Shown here: in pieces, positions 40,801 to 50,446 of the stretch
Layout of the letters: every line of letters starts with the position of its first letter
Position numbering within the stretch: position 1 is the stretch's first letter
From: JAVDCA01 sp035293985
Lineage (GTDB): Bacteria; Pseudomonadota; Alphaproteobacteria; Rhizobiales; Xanthobacteraceae
Length of the DNA stretch: 64,000 bases
Direction of reading: 5' to 3'
NCBI GenBank assembly: GCA_035293985.1
Contig: DATGLS010000045.1
Span: 248,001 to 312,000, forward strand
Position numbers and translations under genes: made by a program
Notes under the pieces: model-generated
What the model was told of the DNA's origin: nothing
The model's input: only the letters and a program-made list of their open reading frames with translations
Databases searched by the model: none

Positions 40801-43800
40801 TCACTGCAGCACGTAGGTGATCACGATGATTCCGGACGCGCCGTTGCCGCCGTAATAGGATCCGCCGCCGCCCCCGCCGCCGTAGTTCCCGCCGGCGCCC
40901 GCCGGGTAATCGCTAAACATCCCTGCCCCTCCGCCACCTCCCGCCCCGTACGCCCAGTCAAAGGTCGTGCCGTTTCCCCCGGGAAATGCAGGGGCGTTGG
41001 TGGCTTGCAGCGCGCCACCGGAACCACCTCCAGTGTTGCCCCCTGCGCCGCCGACACCGTTCACGCCGTTGCCGCCTGCGCTCGCGTTGCCGCCAGCGCC
41101 ACCTCCGCCTCCATAATAGCCGCGGCCGGCCGGACCTCCGTTGCCCCCGCTGAAAGTCACCGCACCGATCGAGGCTGCGGCTTGGCCGCCGGCACCACCG
41201 GACGTCCCGGCGCCGGGGCTGCCGCCTTTGGCCGCGACGATGACGGCCGAAGCCGTGATGGAGGCGCAGTTGGCACTCGCGTTGCAAAACCAGGTGTCAC
41301 CGCCCGGTTGCGGGTTGACCTGCGATGTCGTGAATCCCCCTGCGGTTCCGCCCGCGCCGATCGCGTATGTGACGGTCGCGCCGGGCGTCAGCGACACATT
41401 GGCAATCCGTGCGTAGGCGCCGCCACCACCGCCGCCGCCGCGGGGGCCGGTGCCACCGCCGCCGCCACCGATGACCTCGATCGTGTTGTTGGCGCTGTTC
41501 CAGTCCTTCGGCACGGTCCAGCTCGTGCCGGAGGTCAGGAACACCTGCACGGTGGTTGGAGAGACGACCGTCGTCGCGTCGCTCGCCGTGTCGTTGGCGG
41601 TATTGGTCTCGCCGCCGCCCGATATGGTGGCGACGTTCGTCACCGGGCTCGCCGCATTCGATGCCACGTTCACGGTCAACGTGATGGCAGGGTAGGCGGC
41701 GCCCGCCGCCAGCGCGTCGCTGCGGGTGCAGGTGAGCGTCGAGAGCGTGCATGACCACCCTGCCCCCGACATCGTCGTTGCCGTCAGCCCCGCCGGCAGC
41801 GTGTCGACCACCGTGACCGTGCCGCTCGTCGGAGTGCCGCCACCGTTCGCCGCCGTGATCGTGTAGGTCCCGGCCTGGCCCTGCACGAAATGGCCGGCGT
41901 GGCTCTTGGTGATCGTGAGGTCGGGAGGCGACTGCCCGCCGCCGGAGGTGGACGGCACCTGCGACGTCACCGAGGCGGTGAGCAGCCGGCCGAGCAGCCA
42001 ATTGGTGACGTCGTTGCTGTACGTGCTGGTCGTCGTCTTGCTGTAGCCGTCCGGCGTCGACGTCACGACCTGCGTGGCGTTGCCGTACGCATCGTACTGG
42101 AACGTCGTCGTCACCGGCGGAATGACCGAGCCGTCGAGGTCGAAGCTCGACGCTACCGTCTGTGCCACCGACACCCGGTAGGGCGCGCTGGTGTTGGTCG
42201 GCGAGCTGAGCGTCGCGCCGCCACTCACATTGCTGAACTGGAAGGTGCTCGTGGATAGATTGAGCGCCTGCGCCGCCAGCATCTTGGTCTCCGAGGCCGT
42301 CAGCCCGAGGAAGGGAAAGTCCTGCCGGTAGTTGGTGGTGTGGACGACGCCGGTCTGCAGGTCGGTGACCGTCATCTGGCGAAAGCCGAGAAAGCCGCGG
42401 CCCGAAACATCGAGCTTGGCGCCGGCGTACGTGTAGGTCGAGCTGTAGGTGCCGCCGATGCCGTTCTGCGTATCGAGGCGAGACACCACATACATCGGCG
42501 TCTTGACGTCCTGCAGCGGATAGACCGAGGTGCTGTCGCGCGAATACACCCCCGCATAGGTGAGCGGCGAGTAGGTGACGGTCGTCGTGGCCAAACTGTT
42601 GTTGATGGTCGCGATCAGCTCTGGCGTGAAGCTCGTAATGTATTGCTGGAATGCGCCCGCCGGCCCGTTGTTGACCATTACACTCGCCGCGCCCGAGCCG
42701 ACCCAATCGCCGATGACGACTTGATTTCCACCCCAGTTTGGCTCGAAGCTGGTCGCGGCAAAGTTCGTGCCGGTGGAGACGTAACCGGGGCATGCACTGG
42801 CCGGCGCGCACGCCACGAGATCGGCCCTGCCATCGCCATTGAAGTCGAGCGCAAAGAGCTGAAAACCCCACCATGCCGGCGAGAAGCTTCCTTGCGTAAA
42901 GCCGGTGCCCGTCGAGTAGACGATGGTGCAGTTCTGCGGCCCGTCGGCGACGACGGGCGGACATGCGAACAGGTCGGTATTGCCGTCGCCGTTGAAATCC
43001 GCCGCCGCAAGAGCGTAGCCGCCCCAGCCAGGGCTGAACCCCGCCGACACGAAGCTCGTTCCCGTCGAATAGTATGTGACGCAGGGGCGGTAATTTCCCA
43101 CGGAGCAGGCGAATAGATCGGCCATCCCGTCGCCGTTGAAATCGGCGGCGATGACGTTATATGCGCCCCATGTCGGCGCGAAAGCCGATTGCGAAAAGCC
43201 CGTTCCGGTCGAATACCAGATGGAGCAGGCGGCGTTGGCGGCTCTCAGACAAGCGAAAATGTCGGCCCGACCGTCGCCGTTGAAGTCCGCAACGAGGACT
43301 TGGTACTGATTTGTGTCCCAGCCGGGGCCGAAGTTCGCCGAGACAAAGCTCGTTCCGGTCGAATAATAGAGCGCGCAATAGCCGCTCGCCGGACACATGA
43401 ACAGATCGGCCAACCCGTCGCCATTGAAGTCGGCTGCGAAAACCGAAGCTCCGCCCCATCCGGGCGCGAAAGTCGATGGCACAAGGCCGCTTGGGGTCGA
43501 ATAGTAGATGGAGCAAACGGCGCCCGTCGTCGTCGGACACGCGATGAAGTCCGCCGTTCCGTCCCCGTTGAAGTCTCCGGTGGTGATTTGATCGCCGATC
43601 CAGCTCGGCGCGAACCCTGTCGTTCCCGGAAACGAGTACTGCCCCTGCCACGTGAACGTCGTCGCCGGCAGGCAGGACCCGTCGGCCGCGCACAGCGTGA
43701 CCGATGTGAGCTCGCTTCGTTGCGATGCCGCGCCCTGTTGATATGCGAGCGAATAGTCCCCGACCAAGGCGGTCCCGGCATACGTCTTGATGTCCGTCAG

Positions 43801-44673
43801 CCGCACCGTCGTCTGTAGCTGCGTGCCCGCCTGATATCCCGGCGAGATGTCGGGCCGCGTCGCATAGACGAACTGCACCTTGTTGTAGGGCGCCAGCCCC
43901 GCAACCGCGTTTCCCGTGTAGTCGATCTCGATCGGGTAGGTCTGCCCGTTGGCGGTGTCGTTGGTATACGAGATCGTGTAGTAGTTGCCCTTGGTGTCGG
44001 ACACCTTGTCGAGCGCCCAGGTTCGCGCCGTCGCGCTGCCCTGCACCAGTGCCTGCGAGTCGGCGGTATGGCCGAACTCCATGATGTGGCCGGATTTGGT
44101 GTGCACCTCGAACCAGGCGGGCCCGGTGCCGGCCGTCCCGTGCGAGATGACGCGGGTGTAGCCGTCGACCTCGGTGCGATATTCGGCACCGTCCGCCCCG
44201 TAGGTCCCGCTGATCGCGATCAGTCGCTGGCCGTCGAGGCAGAAGCGGTCCGTCGCCGTGAACGTGACCGCGCCGTGCACGCCGTCCTGCGCGATCGTCT
44301 GCGGGCATCGGCCGAGCGACACGATCCCCGCCAGCGACCAGCCGACGCCGAGCAGACCGTTGCCGCTCTGGCTGTTGTATTCGAGCGACAGCGACGGAAC
44401 CATCCCGGCCGTGCCGGGCGGCGTGCTGATCGCAATCGTGTAGGTCGCGGCCCCGCTCGCCGCGACATCGAACTTGCCGGGCAGCGTCATCAGCTGGGCG
44501 GATGCCGCTTCTGGTGCAATAGCACTTGCCAATCCGACGAGTGCCGCGATTGCCACAACCCGCGCTTTACCTAACCCAGCGTCTGCAGCTTTCCAAAAAT
44601 GCGAAAAGGTTGGAAAGCGAGCCAACCGCTGACGGATATAGCCCCGCACTCGACTCGTTGCACCACGCGACAT
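40801..44673 (-). CDS. Exported SpvB/TcB-like protein with FG-GAP, DUF11-type and Gly-rich domains
   Basis: 1290 residues. A long N-terminal segment precedes a signal-like core (VVAIAALVGLASAIAPEAAS). Domains: SpvB-type region about 60-340 (GKFDVAASGAATYTIAISTP, PSLSLEYNSQSGNGLLGVGW), FG-GAP/VCBS propeller about 355-620 with six DFNGDG repeats and one degenerate, Tc-midN-like part (SGRGFLGFRQMTVTDLQTG), DUF11-like repeat about 905-1030 (VVDTLPAGLTATTMSGAGWS), then a very Gly-rich end (from about 1044) finishing GASGIIVITYVLQ, as in phage-type adhesion domains. Tc B subunits continue into RHS repeats; here RHS is the separate next gene, 47 bases on. Confidence 0.85.
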   Translation of the reverse strand: MSRGATSRVRGYIRQRLARFPTFSHFWKAADAGLGKARVVAIAALVGLASAIAPEAASAQLMTLPGKFDVAASGAATYTIAISTPPGTAGMVPSLSLEYNSQSGNGLLGVGWSLAGIVSLGRCPQTIAQDGVHGAVTFTATDRFCLDGQRLIAISGTYGADGAEYRTEVDGYTRVISHGTAGTGPAWFEVHTKSGHIMEFGHTADSQALVQGSATARTWALDKVSDTKGNYYTISYTNDTANGQTYPIEIDYTGNAVAGLAPYNKVQFVYATRPDISPGYQAGTQLQTTVRLTDIKTYAGTALVGDYSLAYQQGAASQRSELTSVTLCAADGSCLPATTFTWQGQYSFPGTTGFAPSWIGDQITTGDFNGDGTADFIACPTTTGAVCSIYYSTPSGLVPSTFAPGWGGASVFAADFNGDGLADLFMCPASGYCALYYSTGTSFVSANFGPGWDTNQYQVLVADFNGDGRADIFACLRAANAACSIWYSTGTGFSQSAFAPTWGAYNVIAADFNGDGMADLFACSVGNYRPCVTYYSTGTSFVSAGFSPGWGGYALAAADFNGDGNTDLFACPPVVADGPQNCTIVYSTGTGFTQGSFSPAWWGFQLFALDFNGDGRADLVACAPASACPGYVSTGTNFAATSFEPNWGGNQVVIGDWVGSGAASVMVNNGPAGAFQQYITSFTPELIATINNSLATTTVTYSPLTYAGVYSRDSTSVYPLQDVKTPMYVVSRLDTQNGIGGTYSSTYTYAGAKLDVSGRGFLGFRQMTVTDLQTGVVHTTNYRQDFPFLGLTASETKMLAAQALNLSTSTFQFSNVSGGATLSSPTNTSAPYRVSVAQTVASSFDLDGSVIPPVTTTFQYDAYGNATQVVTSTPDGYSKTTTSTYSNDVTNWLLGRLLTASVTSQVPSTSGGGQSPPDLTITKSHAGHFVQGQAGTYTITAANGGGTPTSGTVTVVDTLPAGLTATTMSGAGWSCTLSTLTCTRSDALAAGAAYPAITLTVNVASNAASPVTNVATISGGGETNTANDTASDATTVVSPTTVQVFLTSGTSWTVPKDWNSANNTIEVIGGGGGGTGPRGGGGGGGAYARIANVSLTPGATVTYAIGAGGTAGGFTTSQVNPQPGGDTWFCNASANCASITASAVIVAAKGGSPGAGTSGGAGGQAAASIGAVTFSGGNGGPAGRGYYGGGGGAGGNASAGGNGVNGVGGAGGNTGGGSGGALQATNAPAFPGGNGTTFDWAYGAGGGGGAGMFSDYPAGAGGNYGGGGGGGSYYGGNGASGIIVITYVLQ

Positions 44674-45228
44674 CGTTTGAGCCCCCGCGCACCAGACTGC
44701 CCGCCATTCACTACCGACAGTCGCACATAATCACCGCGTGTGGTCAACCGCTTTACTCCCTCGACTCACAGGTTTTCGCCATAGAGTTGCGTCGCCCGCA
44801 GGTCTGGCAAATTTCTTTTGCGGGTCTCGCCGCGCGCATCGAACGGCGCGAGGAGCGAATTTCGGCGCCGATTCAAAACGCTTCGATGAACATCCGCAAA
44901 ACCGAATATATCGAATTCCGCATATTTCGCTGACTGCTTTCGTCGCGCGCCTGTCATCGTATGTGCGCGGCGGCGCGTCCAGTGATCCTCTCGGCAACCT
45001 CGAGAGCTCCGCGTCAGGACACGCGGGAGCAAATTTCCGTCGCCCGGTCAGCTATTTCCTCGCAAAATTCATTTGTACTGCTCTAACGGCGGTTGCATAC
45101 GGCTTTTACGAAGTCAATTGCGGCATCGATGGCAGTCCCCGACATTCACGGTTAGATTGCACATTCTGTTTTGCGTGGCGATTCGATGCGATAGGTTTTA
45201 CGTAAAAGCATCGTTGCAGCTGTTTGAT
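44674..45228. other. Divergent regulatory region between the SpvB-RHS genes and the gsp operon
   Basis: About 550 bases without a convincing gene. It is AT-richer than the coding sequence on both sides, notably 44870-44935 and 45040-45225. Because the flanking operons point away from each other, their promoters must lie here, so the two could share control. I could not single out a reliable -35/-10 pair or operator. Confidence 0.5.
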
Positions 45229-47568
45229 GTGCGGGGGCTCGGATTGGTTTGTTTGGCAAATGTCCGTGGCGGCGCCCTCGGCGGCATATTGTTGTTGCCG
45301 TTGCTGGGATGCGTCGTCTCGGGATGCCAGACGCTCGATGATGGCGCGCATCTGCCGGGCCCGTGGGAACAGATGCCGCGCGCGCAACATGTTCCCGATC
45401 GTCAGGCATCCCCCAATATCAACGGAACGCGGATGCAGACCGCCACACGCAGCGAGCCCGCCACCTATTTCAATGGCACGGGGAATTTCATCGGGCCCGA
45501 TCGGCCGCCGCCCCTGACCGGCGCGGACCAGGCGCACGGCACCGTGACGCTCAATCTCGTCAACGTGAGCGTCCCGCAGGCCGCGAAGACGATTCTCAGC
45601 GACGTGCTCGCGGTCAAATACACCATCGATCCCGCGATCAAGGGCCAAGTCACGATCCAGACGCCGAACCCGGTGACGCGAAAGGAGGCGATCGACCTGT
45701 TCCAATCGGCCTTGCGCGCCAACGGCGCCGCCATCATCGATGCCGGCGACCTCTATCGCATCGTGCCGACCGAGCTCGCCGCGGTCGGCACCGGCCTTCG
45801 CCTCGACGGGGGCGCGCCGCCGAGCGACCAGCTCGGCTCGCGCGTCCAGGTGGTCCAGCTCAAATATGTCGCGGCGGCGGAGATCAGGCGCATCCTCGAG
45901 CCGATCGTGCCGCGATCGGCCATCGTGCAGACCGACCCGGCGCGCAACACCATCACGCTGTCGGGCAACGCGCGCGAGCTCGCCAACATGCTCGATACCA
46001 TCGCGGTCTTCGATATCGACGTGATGAAGGGCATGTCGTTCGCGCTCGTGCCGGTGCAGACGTCGCAGCCGGACGTGATCGCCGACGACCTGCGCACCGT
46101 GTTCGCATCCGACAAGGAAGGCCCGATGGCCGGCATGGTGCGCTTCATCCCGAACAAGCAGCTCAACGCCGTGCTCGTCGTCTCGCCGCAGCGCGCCTAT
46201 CTGGCCCGCGCCGAAACCTGGGTCCGCCGTTTCGACGCGCGCGCCGCCGGCACGGAGAAGCAGTTCTTCACCTACTCGGTGCAGAACCGCCGCGCCCAGG
46301 AGGTCGCCGACGTGCTCCAATCGATTTTTGCCAAGGAGACCGGCGGAAACCCGTCCGCCGCGACGCGCAACGTCGCGCCGCAATATCGCGAGGCCTCCGT
46401 CCAGCCGAGCACGCCCGGCTTCTCCTTCTCGCCGGGCGGCGCCACCAACATGGGCGTCGCCAACGCGGGCATCTCCAACATGGGCGCGAACATGAGCGCC
46501 AATATGGGCACTCAGAACGCAAGCTTCCCGCAGGCGCCCGGCGCAGGGCCCGGCTTCGGTGCGACAACCGCGGCCCAGCAGCCTGCCGCGGCGGCGGCCG
46601 CCCGGCCGCCCTCCCCGGCAGCCAACACCGACTCGGGGCAAGAGCCGCAAATCCGACTAGCTGTCGACGAGGGGAAGAACGCGATCCTGATCCAGGCCTC
46701 CCCGGCGGATTACCGGCGGGTCCTGCGCGTGCTCGGCACGCTCGACGTCATGCCGAATCAGGTGCTCATCGAGGTGACGATCGCCGAGGTGTCGCTCAAC
46801 GACGAGCTCAAGTTCGGCCTGCGCTGGTTCCTGCAGCACCACCATTCGAGCTACAGCTTCACGGACGACGCCGGCGGCGTGGTCAGCTCGGTCTTTCCGG
46901 GATTCTCCTACGCGCTCACCCTCGCCAACGTGAGCGCGACGCTCAACGCGCTCAACCAGATCACCGACGTCAACGTCGTCTCCTCCCCGTCCTTGACCGT
47001 GATGGACAACAAGACCGCGGCGCTGCAGATCGGCGACGAGGTACCGATCACGACCCAGTCGGCCGTGAGCACGCTCACGGCGGGCGCGCCGATCGTCAAT
47101 TCGGTGAGCTACAAGGACACCGGCGTGATCCTGTCGATGACGCCGCGCATCAACGCCAGCGGCCGCATCCTCCTCGACCTCGAGCAGGAGGTCTCGACCG
47201 TGGTGCCGACCACGTCCTCGGGAATCGATTCGCCGACCATCAGGCAGCGGCGCATCCGCACCAGCGTCGTCATCAACAATGGCGAGTCGCTCGCCCTCGG
47301 TGGGCTCATCCAGAACAGCACCACCCTCGCGCGGACCCAGCTTCCCGTCATCGGCGACATCCCGCTGATCGGCAATGCCTTCAAGAACAAGGACAACCAG
47401 CTCAACCGCACCGAGCTGATCATCGTCATCACGCCGCACCTCATGCGCAACGTCAACGAGGCGCGGCGGGTCACGGACGAATATCGCCAGGAGCTGCAGA
47501 TGTACGATCCGCCGCCCGCTCTGCCGACGCGCAACCCGCGCGACGCCGCGCGCCGGGCACTCCAATGA
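45229..47568 (+). CDS. gspD: Type II secretion outer-membrane secretin GspD (lipoprotein form)
   Basis: 779 residues from GTG 45229. Lipobox-like LLLPLLGCVVSGC near residues 21-33 predicts a lipidated secretin. N0 domain: VTLNLVNVSVPQAAKTILSD; N1-N2: VQVVQLKYVAAAEIRRILEP and VQTSQPDVIADDLRTVFASD. A roughly 110-residue Asn/Ala/Gln/Met-rich insert (ATNMGVANAGISNMGANMSA) follows. The secretin core is GDEVPITTQS, then LGGLIQNSTTLARTQLPVIG and DIPLIGNAFKNKDN. The start is uncertain: no ATG occurs near the signal, TTG 45244 behind GCGGGGG is an alternative, and the frame opens at 45073. It is the first gene of the gsp operon. Confidence 0.92.
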   Translation: MRGLGLVCLANVRGGALGGILLLPLLGCVVSGCQTLDDGAHLPGPWEQMPRAQHVPDRQASPNINGTRMQTATRSEPATYFNGTGNFIGPDRPPPLTGADQAHGTVTLNLVNVSVPQAAKTILSDVLAVKYTIDPAIKGQVTIQTPNPVTRKEAIDLFQSALRANGAAIIDAGDLYRIVPTELAAVGTGLRLDGGAPPSDQLGSRVQVVQLKYVAAAEIRRILEPIVPRSAIVQTDPARNTITLSGNARELANMLDTIAVFDIDVMKGMSFALVPVQTSQPDVIADDLRTVFASDKEGPMAGMVRFIPNKQLNAVLVVSPQRAYLARAETWVRRFDARAAGTEKQFFTYSVQNRRAQEVADVLQSIFAKETGGNPSAATRNVAPQYREASVQPSTPGFSFSPGGATNMGVANAGISNMGANMSANMGTQNASFPQAPGAGPGFGATTAAQQPAAAAAARPPSPAANTDSGQEPQIRLAVDEGKNAILIQASPADYRRVLRVLGTLDVMPNQVLIEVTIAEVSLNDELKFGLRWFLQHHHSSYSFTDDAGGVVSSVFPGFSYALTLANVSATLNALNQITDVNVVSSPSLTVMDNKTAALQIGDEVPITTQSAVSTLTAGAPIVNSVSYKDTGVILSMTPRINASGRILLDLEQEVSTVVPTTSSGIDSPTIRQRRIRTSVVINNGESLALGGLIQNSTTLARTQLPVIGDIPLIGNAFKNKDNQLNRTELIIVITPHLMRNVNEARRVTDEYRQELQMYDPPPALPTRNPRDAARRALQ

Positions 47569-47606
47569 CGGGCCCGTAGACGCGGAAAAGAAGCCCGGGG
47601 GCGACC

Positions 47607-48818
47607 ATGCCGACGTTCCAGTACTCCGCCTACGGCGCGCAGGGCGAGCTTGCCCGGGGCGACATCGAGGCGCCGTCGGCGGAAGCGGCGTCGGACCTTT
47701 TATTCGAGCGCGGGCTATCGGCGTTTCGCATGCAGCCGCGGCAAGCGGCGGAACGCTGGTGGAACCGGGAGCTGCTGGCGCAGCGAACCTCGCGGACCGC
47801 CCTGCTGGGCTTCGTGCGTGAGCTCGCCACCCTGATGACGGCCGAGATCCCGCTCGACGATGCGTTGCGCATGCTCGCCGATCCAACCGGTGCCGCCGTG
47901 TACGCGCGCCTCGCAGCCGACGTGCGCGCCGACGTCCTCAACGGCGCAACGCTGTCCGAGGCGATGCAAAGGCACGGCCACGTCTTTCCGACCGAATTCG
48001 TCAGCGTCGTGCGCGCCAGCGAGATCGGCGGGATGGTGCGTCAGGTGTTGAGCGATCTCGCCGATCTCCTCGAGCGGCGGACCGAGCTGCGCAACAAGGT
48101 CAGATCCGCGCTCGTCTACCCGGCGCTGCTGATATGCCTGGCCATCGGCTCGCTCACGGTGGTGATCGGGGCACTGATTCCGAGCGTGGCATCCATCTTT
48201 GCCGGCAGCGGCAAACAGCTGCCGGCGTTCGTCTCGCTGGCGCTGTGGATGCAATCGCATTGGTCGGAATTGCTGACCGCGACCGCCTTGCTGGTCGCTG
48301 GCGGCATCGGCGCCGGCTGGCTGGCACTACGGCGGCCTGCCGTCCGCTTCGCGCGCGACCGCCTCGCGCTGCGCCTGCCGATGATCGGTCAGTTCGTCCG
48401 CCAGCAGGAGACGGCACGATTCGCGCTCACGCTCGGCACCCTGCTCAAGGCCGGCGTGCCGCTGCTGCAGGCGGCCGCGTCCGCGCACGACGTCGTTCGC
48501 AACCAGCAGATCGCCGGCGACGTCGAGCGCGTCGTCGGCGCGGTCCGCGAGGGCGCCGCGCTGCACCATGCGCTCGCGCGGGAAACGAGCCTGCCGCAGC
48601 TCGCGCTACGCATGATCGCGATCGGCGAGGAGGCCGGAAAGCTCGACCGCATGCTGCTGCGCGTGGCGGCCATTTTCGAGGAGACGACCCGGCGCACCGT
48701 CGACCGCGGAATGACGCTGCTCGCGCCCCTTCTCACGATGGTGATCGCCGCGCTCGTGGGCGGCCTCATCATCACGGTGATGGATGCGATCATGACCATG
48801 AACGGGCTCGCCTTCTGA
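47607..48818 (+). CDS. gspF: Type II secretion inner-membrane platform protein GspF
   Basis: 403 residues. The N-terminus MPTFQYSAYGAQGELARGDI is typical. Two T2SSF domains each precede membrane helices: FVRELATLMTAEIPLDDALR with VRASEIGGMVRQVLSDLADL, and FALTLGTLLKAGVPLLQAAA with MIAIGEEAGKLDRMLLRVAA. Three helices are visible, about 170-195, 222-240 and 372-395. It anchors the assembly platform and works with the GspE ATPase. Its stop overlaps the ATG of gspH. Confidence 0.95.
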   Translation: MPTFQYSAYGAQGELARGDIEAPSAEAASDLLFERGLSAFRMQPRQAAERWWNRELLAQRTSRTALLGFVRELATLMTAEIPLDDALRMLADPTGAAVYARLAADVRADVLNGATLSEAMQRHGHVFPTEFVSVVRASEIGGMVRQVLSDLADLLERRTELRNKVRSALVYPALLICLAIGSLTVVIGALIPSVASIFAGSGKQLPAFVSLALWMQSHWSELLTATALLVAGGIGAGWLALRRPAVRFARDRLALRLPMIGQFVRQQETARFALTLGTLLKAGVPLLQAAASAHDVVRNQQIAGDVERVVGAVREGAALHHALARETSLPQLALRMIAIGEEAGKLDRMLLRVAAIFEETTRRTVDRGMTLLAPLLTMVIAALVGGLIITVMDAIMTMNGLAF

Positions 48819-49285
48819 TGCGCCCGCCGCGCGCCTCCCGTCGTCGGACCGCCGGCTTCACGCTGGTCGAGATGCTCGCCGTGCTGGCGATCCTGGCGCT
48901 GGTCGCGGGGATGGCGGTGCCCTACCTGCGCGGGTCGGCGAGCGACCGCGTGCGCCTCGAGGCGGCGAGCCGCCACCTTGCGGCGGCGCTGCGGCTCTCC
49001 CGCGCGGCCGCGGTCCTGCGGCAAACCGAGGTCGCGCTCGTGGTCGACACCGACCGCCATGAATTCGCATCCGCCGCCGTCCCGCGCGAGACGTTCGACC
49101 AGGATATCGCGGTGCAGCTCGAGATCGCCGAGCCGGAACGCGCGAACCCGTCGCGCGGCGGCGTGCGCTTCTTCGCCGACGGCTCGTCGACCGGCGGCGA
49201 GATCACATTGCGCCTGGGCAATCGCGAGGCGCGCATCTGCGTCAATTGGCTCGCCGGCGAGACGCGCCTTGGCGGGGGTTGCTGA
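48818..49285 (+). CDS. gspH: Minor pseudopilin GspH
   Basis: 155 residues. A basic leader is followed by the prepilin site AGFTLVEML (cleavage after Gly, Glu at +5) and a hydrophobic helix AVLAILALVAGMAVPYL. The segment ASRHLAAALRLSRAAAVLRQ and the later Cys pair near the end fit GspH rather than GspG. Its ATG overlaps the gspF stop (TGATG). Confidence 0.85.
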   Translation: MRPPRASRRRTAGFTLVEMLAVLAILALVAGMAVPYLRGSASDRVRLEAASRHLAAALRLSRAAAVLRQTEVALVVDTDRHEFASAAVPRETFDQDIAVQLEIAEPERANPSRGGVRFFADGSSTGGEITLRLGNREARICVNWLAGETRLGGGC

Positions 49286-49288
49286 CCC

Positions 49289-49726
49289 ATGCGCCGTCTC
49301 TTTGCGCGACCATCCAAGAAAACCCGGCGGCGAAACCGCAGGAGCTCGGGCGGATTTACGTTGGTCGAGGTCGTTGTCGCGCTCGCCATCCTCGCTCTGT
49401 CCGGAAGCGTCATCTTTGGCGCCATCGGCAACGCGCTGTGGAGCGTGCGCGAAGCGAACAGCACGGCGCGGGCCGGATTGCTGGCGCAGTCGCTGCTGGC
49501 GCGGATCGGCGCCGACCTGCCGTTGCGCACCGGCGAGACGGCGGGAGAGTTCCCGCAAGGGTTCAGCTGGCGCGTCAACCTGCAGCCGTACGGCGACGCC
49601 AACGATCGCGCCCAGTGGCCGATTGGGGCCTATGCGGTCACGGTCGAAATTCTCTGGCGCGACGGGGCTGGGACCCACTCGCTGGTGGTCAAGACCCTTC
49701 GCCTCGGCCGCAGGGAGCAGGGGTAA
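49289..49726 (+). CDS. gspI: Minor pseudopilin GspI
   Basis: 145 residues with a strongly basic leader (KKTRRRNRRSSG) and prepilin motif GGFTLVEVVVALAILALSG. It continues with REANSTARAGLLAQSLLARI and GFSWRVNLQPYGD, as in GspI. It is 3 bases after gspH. In known systems GspI nucleates the pseudopilus tip with J and K. Confidence 0.88.
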   Translation: MRRLFARPSKKTRRRNRRSSGGFTLVEVVVALAILALSGSVIFGAIGNALWSVREANSTARAGLLAQSLLARIGADLPLRTGETAGEFPQGFSWRVNLQPYGDANDRAQWPIGAYAVTVEILWRDGAGTHSLVVKTLRLGRREQG

Positions 49727-49730
49727 GCCG

Positions 49731-50408
49731 ATGAAGGGCAGAGCCAGAGGCCGGCACGCGCGCGAGGGTGGATTTAACCTCGTCGAGCTCCTCGTCGCCC
49801 TCGCGTTATTCGGATTGCTGACGAGCCTTCTGTTCGCCAGCATTCGTTTCGGGATGAGCGCGTGGACGCGCGGCACCGCCACCATCGACCACGCCGACGA
49901 AACCCTCCACGCCCAGAACCTGTTGCGAAGCCTGGTCGGGAACACATACCCGCTGTTCATCCTTTCCGGCGTCGGCGGACATGTCGATTTCGCCGGCACC
50001 GCCACATCGATGCGCCTGCTGTCTCCGAACCCTGTCGCGCTCGGCATCGCCGGGCGATCGCGCTTCGTCGTCTCGGCCGAGCCCCATGGCGATCGCGTCG
50101 ACTTGCGCCTGAGCGCGACGCCCGAGCTCGCTTGGGCCGGCGCTAGTGCGCGACCCGCCGCCACGACGCTGCTCGCCGGCGCAGAGAAAGTGGAGTTTTC
50201 CTATCTCGGCATGAGGAGCGGCGACCGCGCGCCGGTCTGGGTGTCCGCCTGGAACGGTCAAGCGGCCCTGCCGCAGCTCGTGCGTGTCGCCATCAAATTT
50301 CCGCAACGCGACGGCCGCAGCTGGCCGGAGCTGCTGGTCGTCCCGCGCATCACCGCGGACGTGAGCTGCGTCTACGATCCACTCACCGCCCGCTGTCGCG
50401 GGCGATAG
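49731..50408 (+). CDS. gspJ: Minor pseudopilin GspJ
   Basis: 225 residues. The leader MKGRARGRHAREG is followed by GFNLVELLVALALFGLLTSL (Asn instead of Thr at +2, Glu +5 present). The helix runs on into RFGMSAWTRGTATIDHADET, and the C-terminal domain has KVEFSYLGMR and PQLVRVAIKFPQRDGRSWPE. ATG 49731 is 4 bases after gspI. Part of the I-J-K tip complex. Confidence 0.88.
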   Translation: MKGRARGRHAREGGFNLVELLVALALFGLLTSLLFASIRFGMSAWTRGTATIDHADETLHAQNLLRSLVGNTYPLFILSGVGGHVDFAGTATSMRLLSPNPVALGIAGRSRFVVSAEPHGDRVDLRLSATPELAWAGASARPAATTLLAGAEKVEFSYLGMRSGDRAPVWVSAWNGQAALPQLVRVAIKFPQRDGRSWPELLVVPRITADVSCVYDPLTARCRGR

Positions 50409-50446
50409 CCGTCAACTGAGCGCATCAAGGAGCTGGAGAAAGCCAC

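Noticed and set aside
42787..43620. Possible CRISPR-like regularly spaced repeats
   Set aside because: The regular spacing comes from the FG-GAP (DFNGDG) protein repeats in the SpvB-like gene; the repeats are imperfect and coding.
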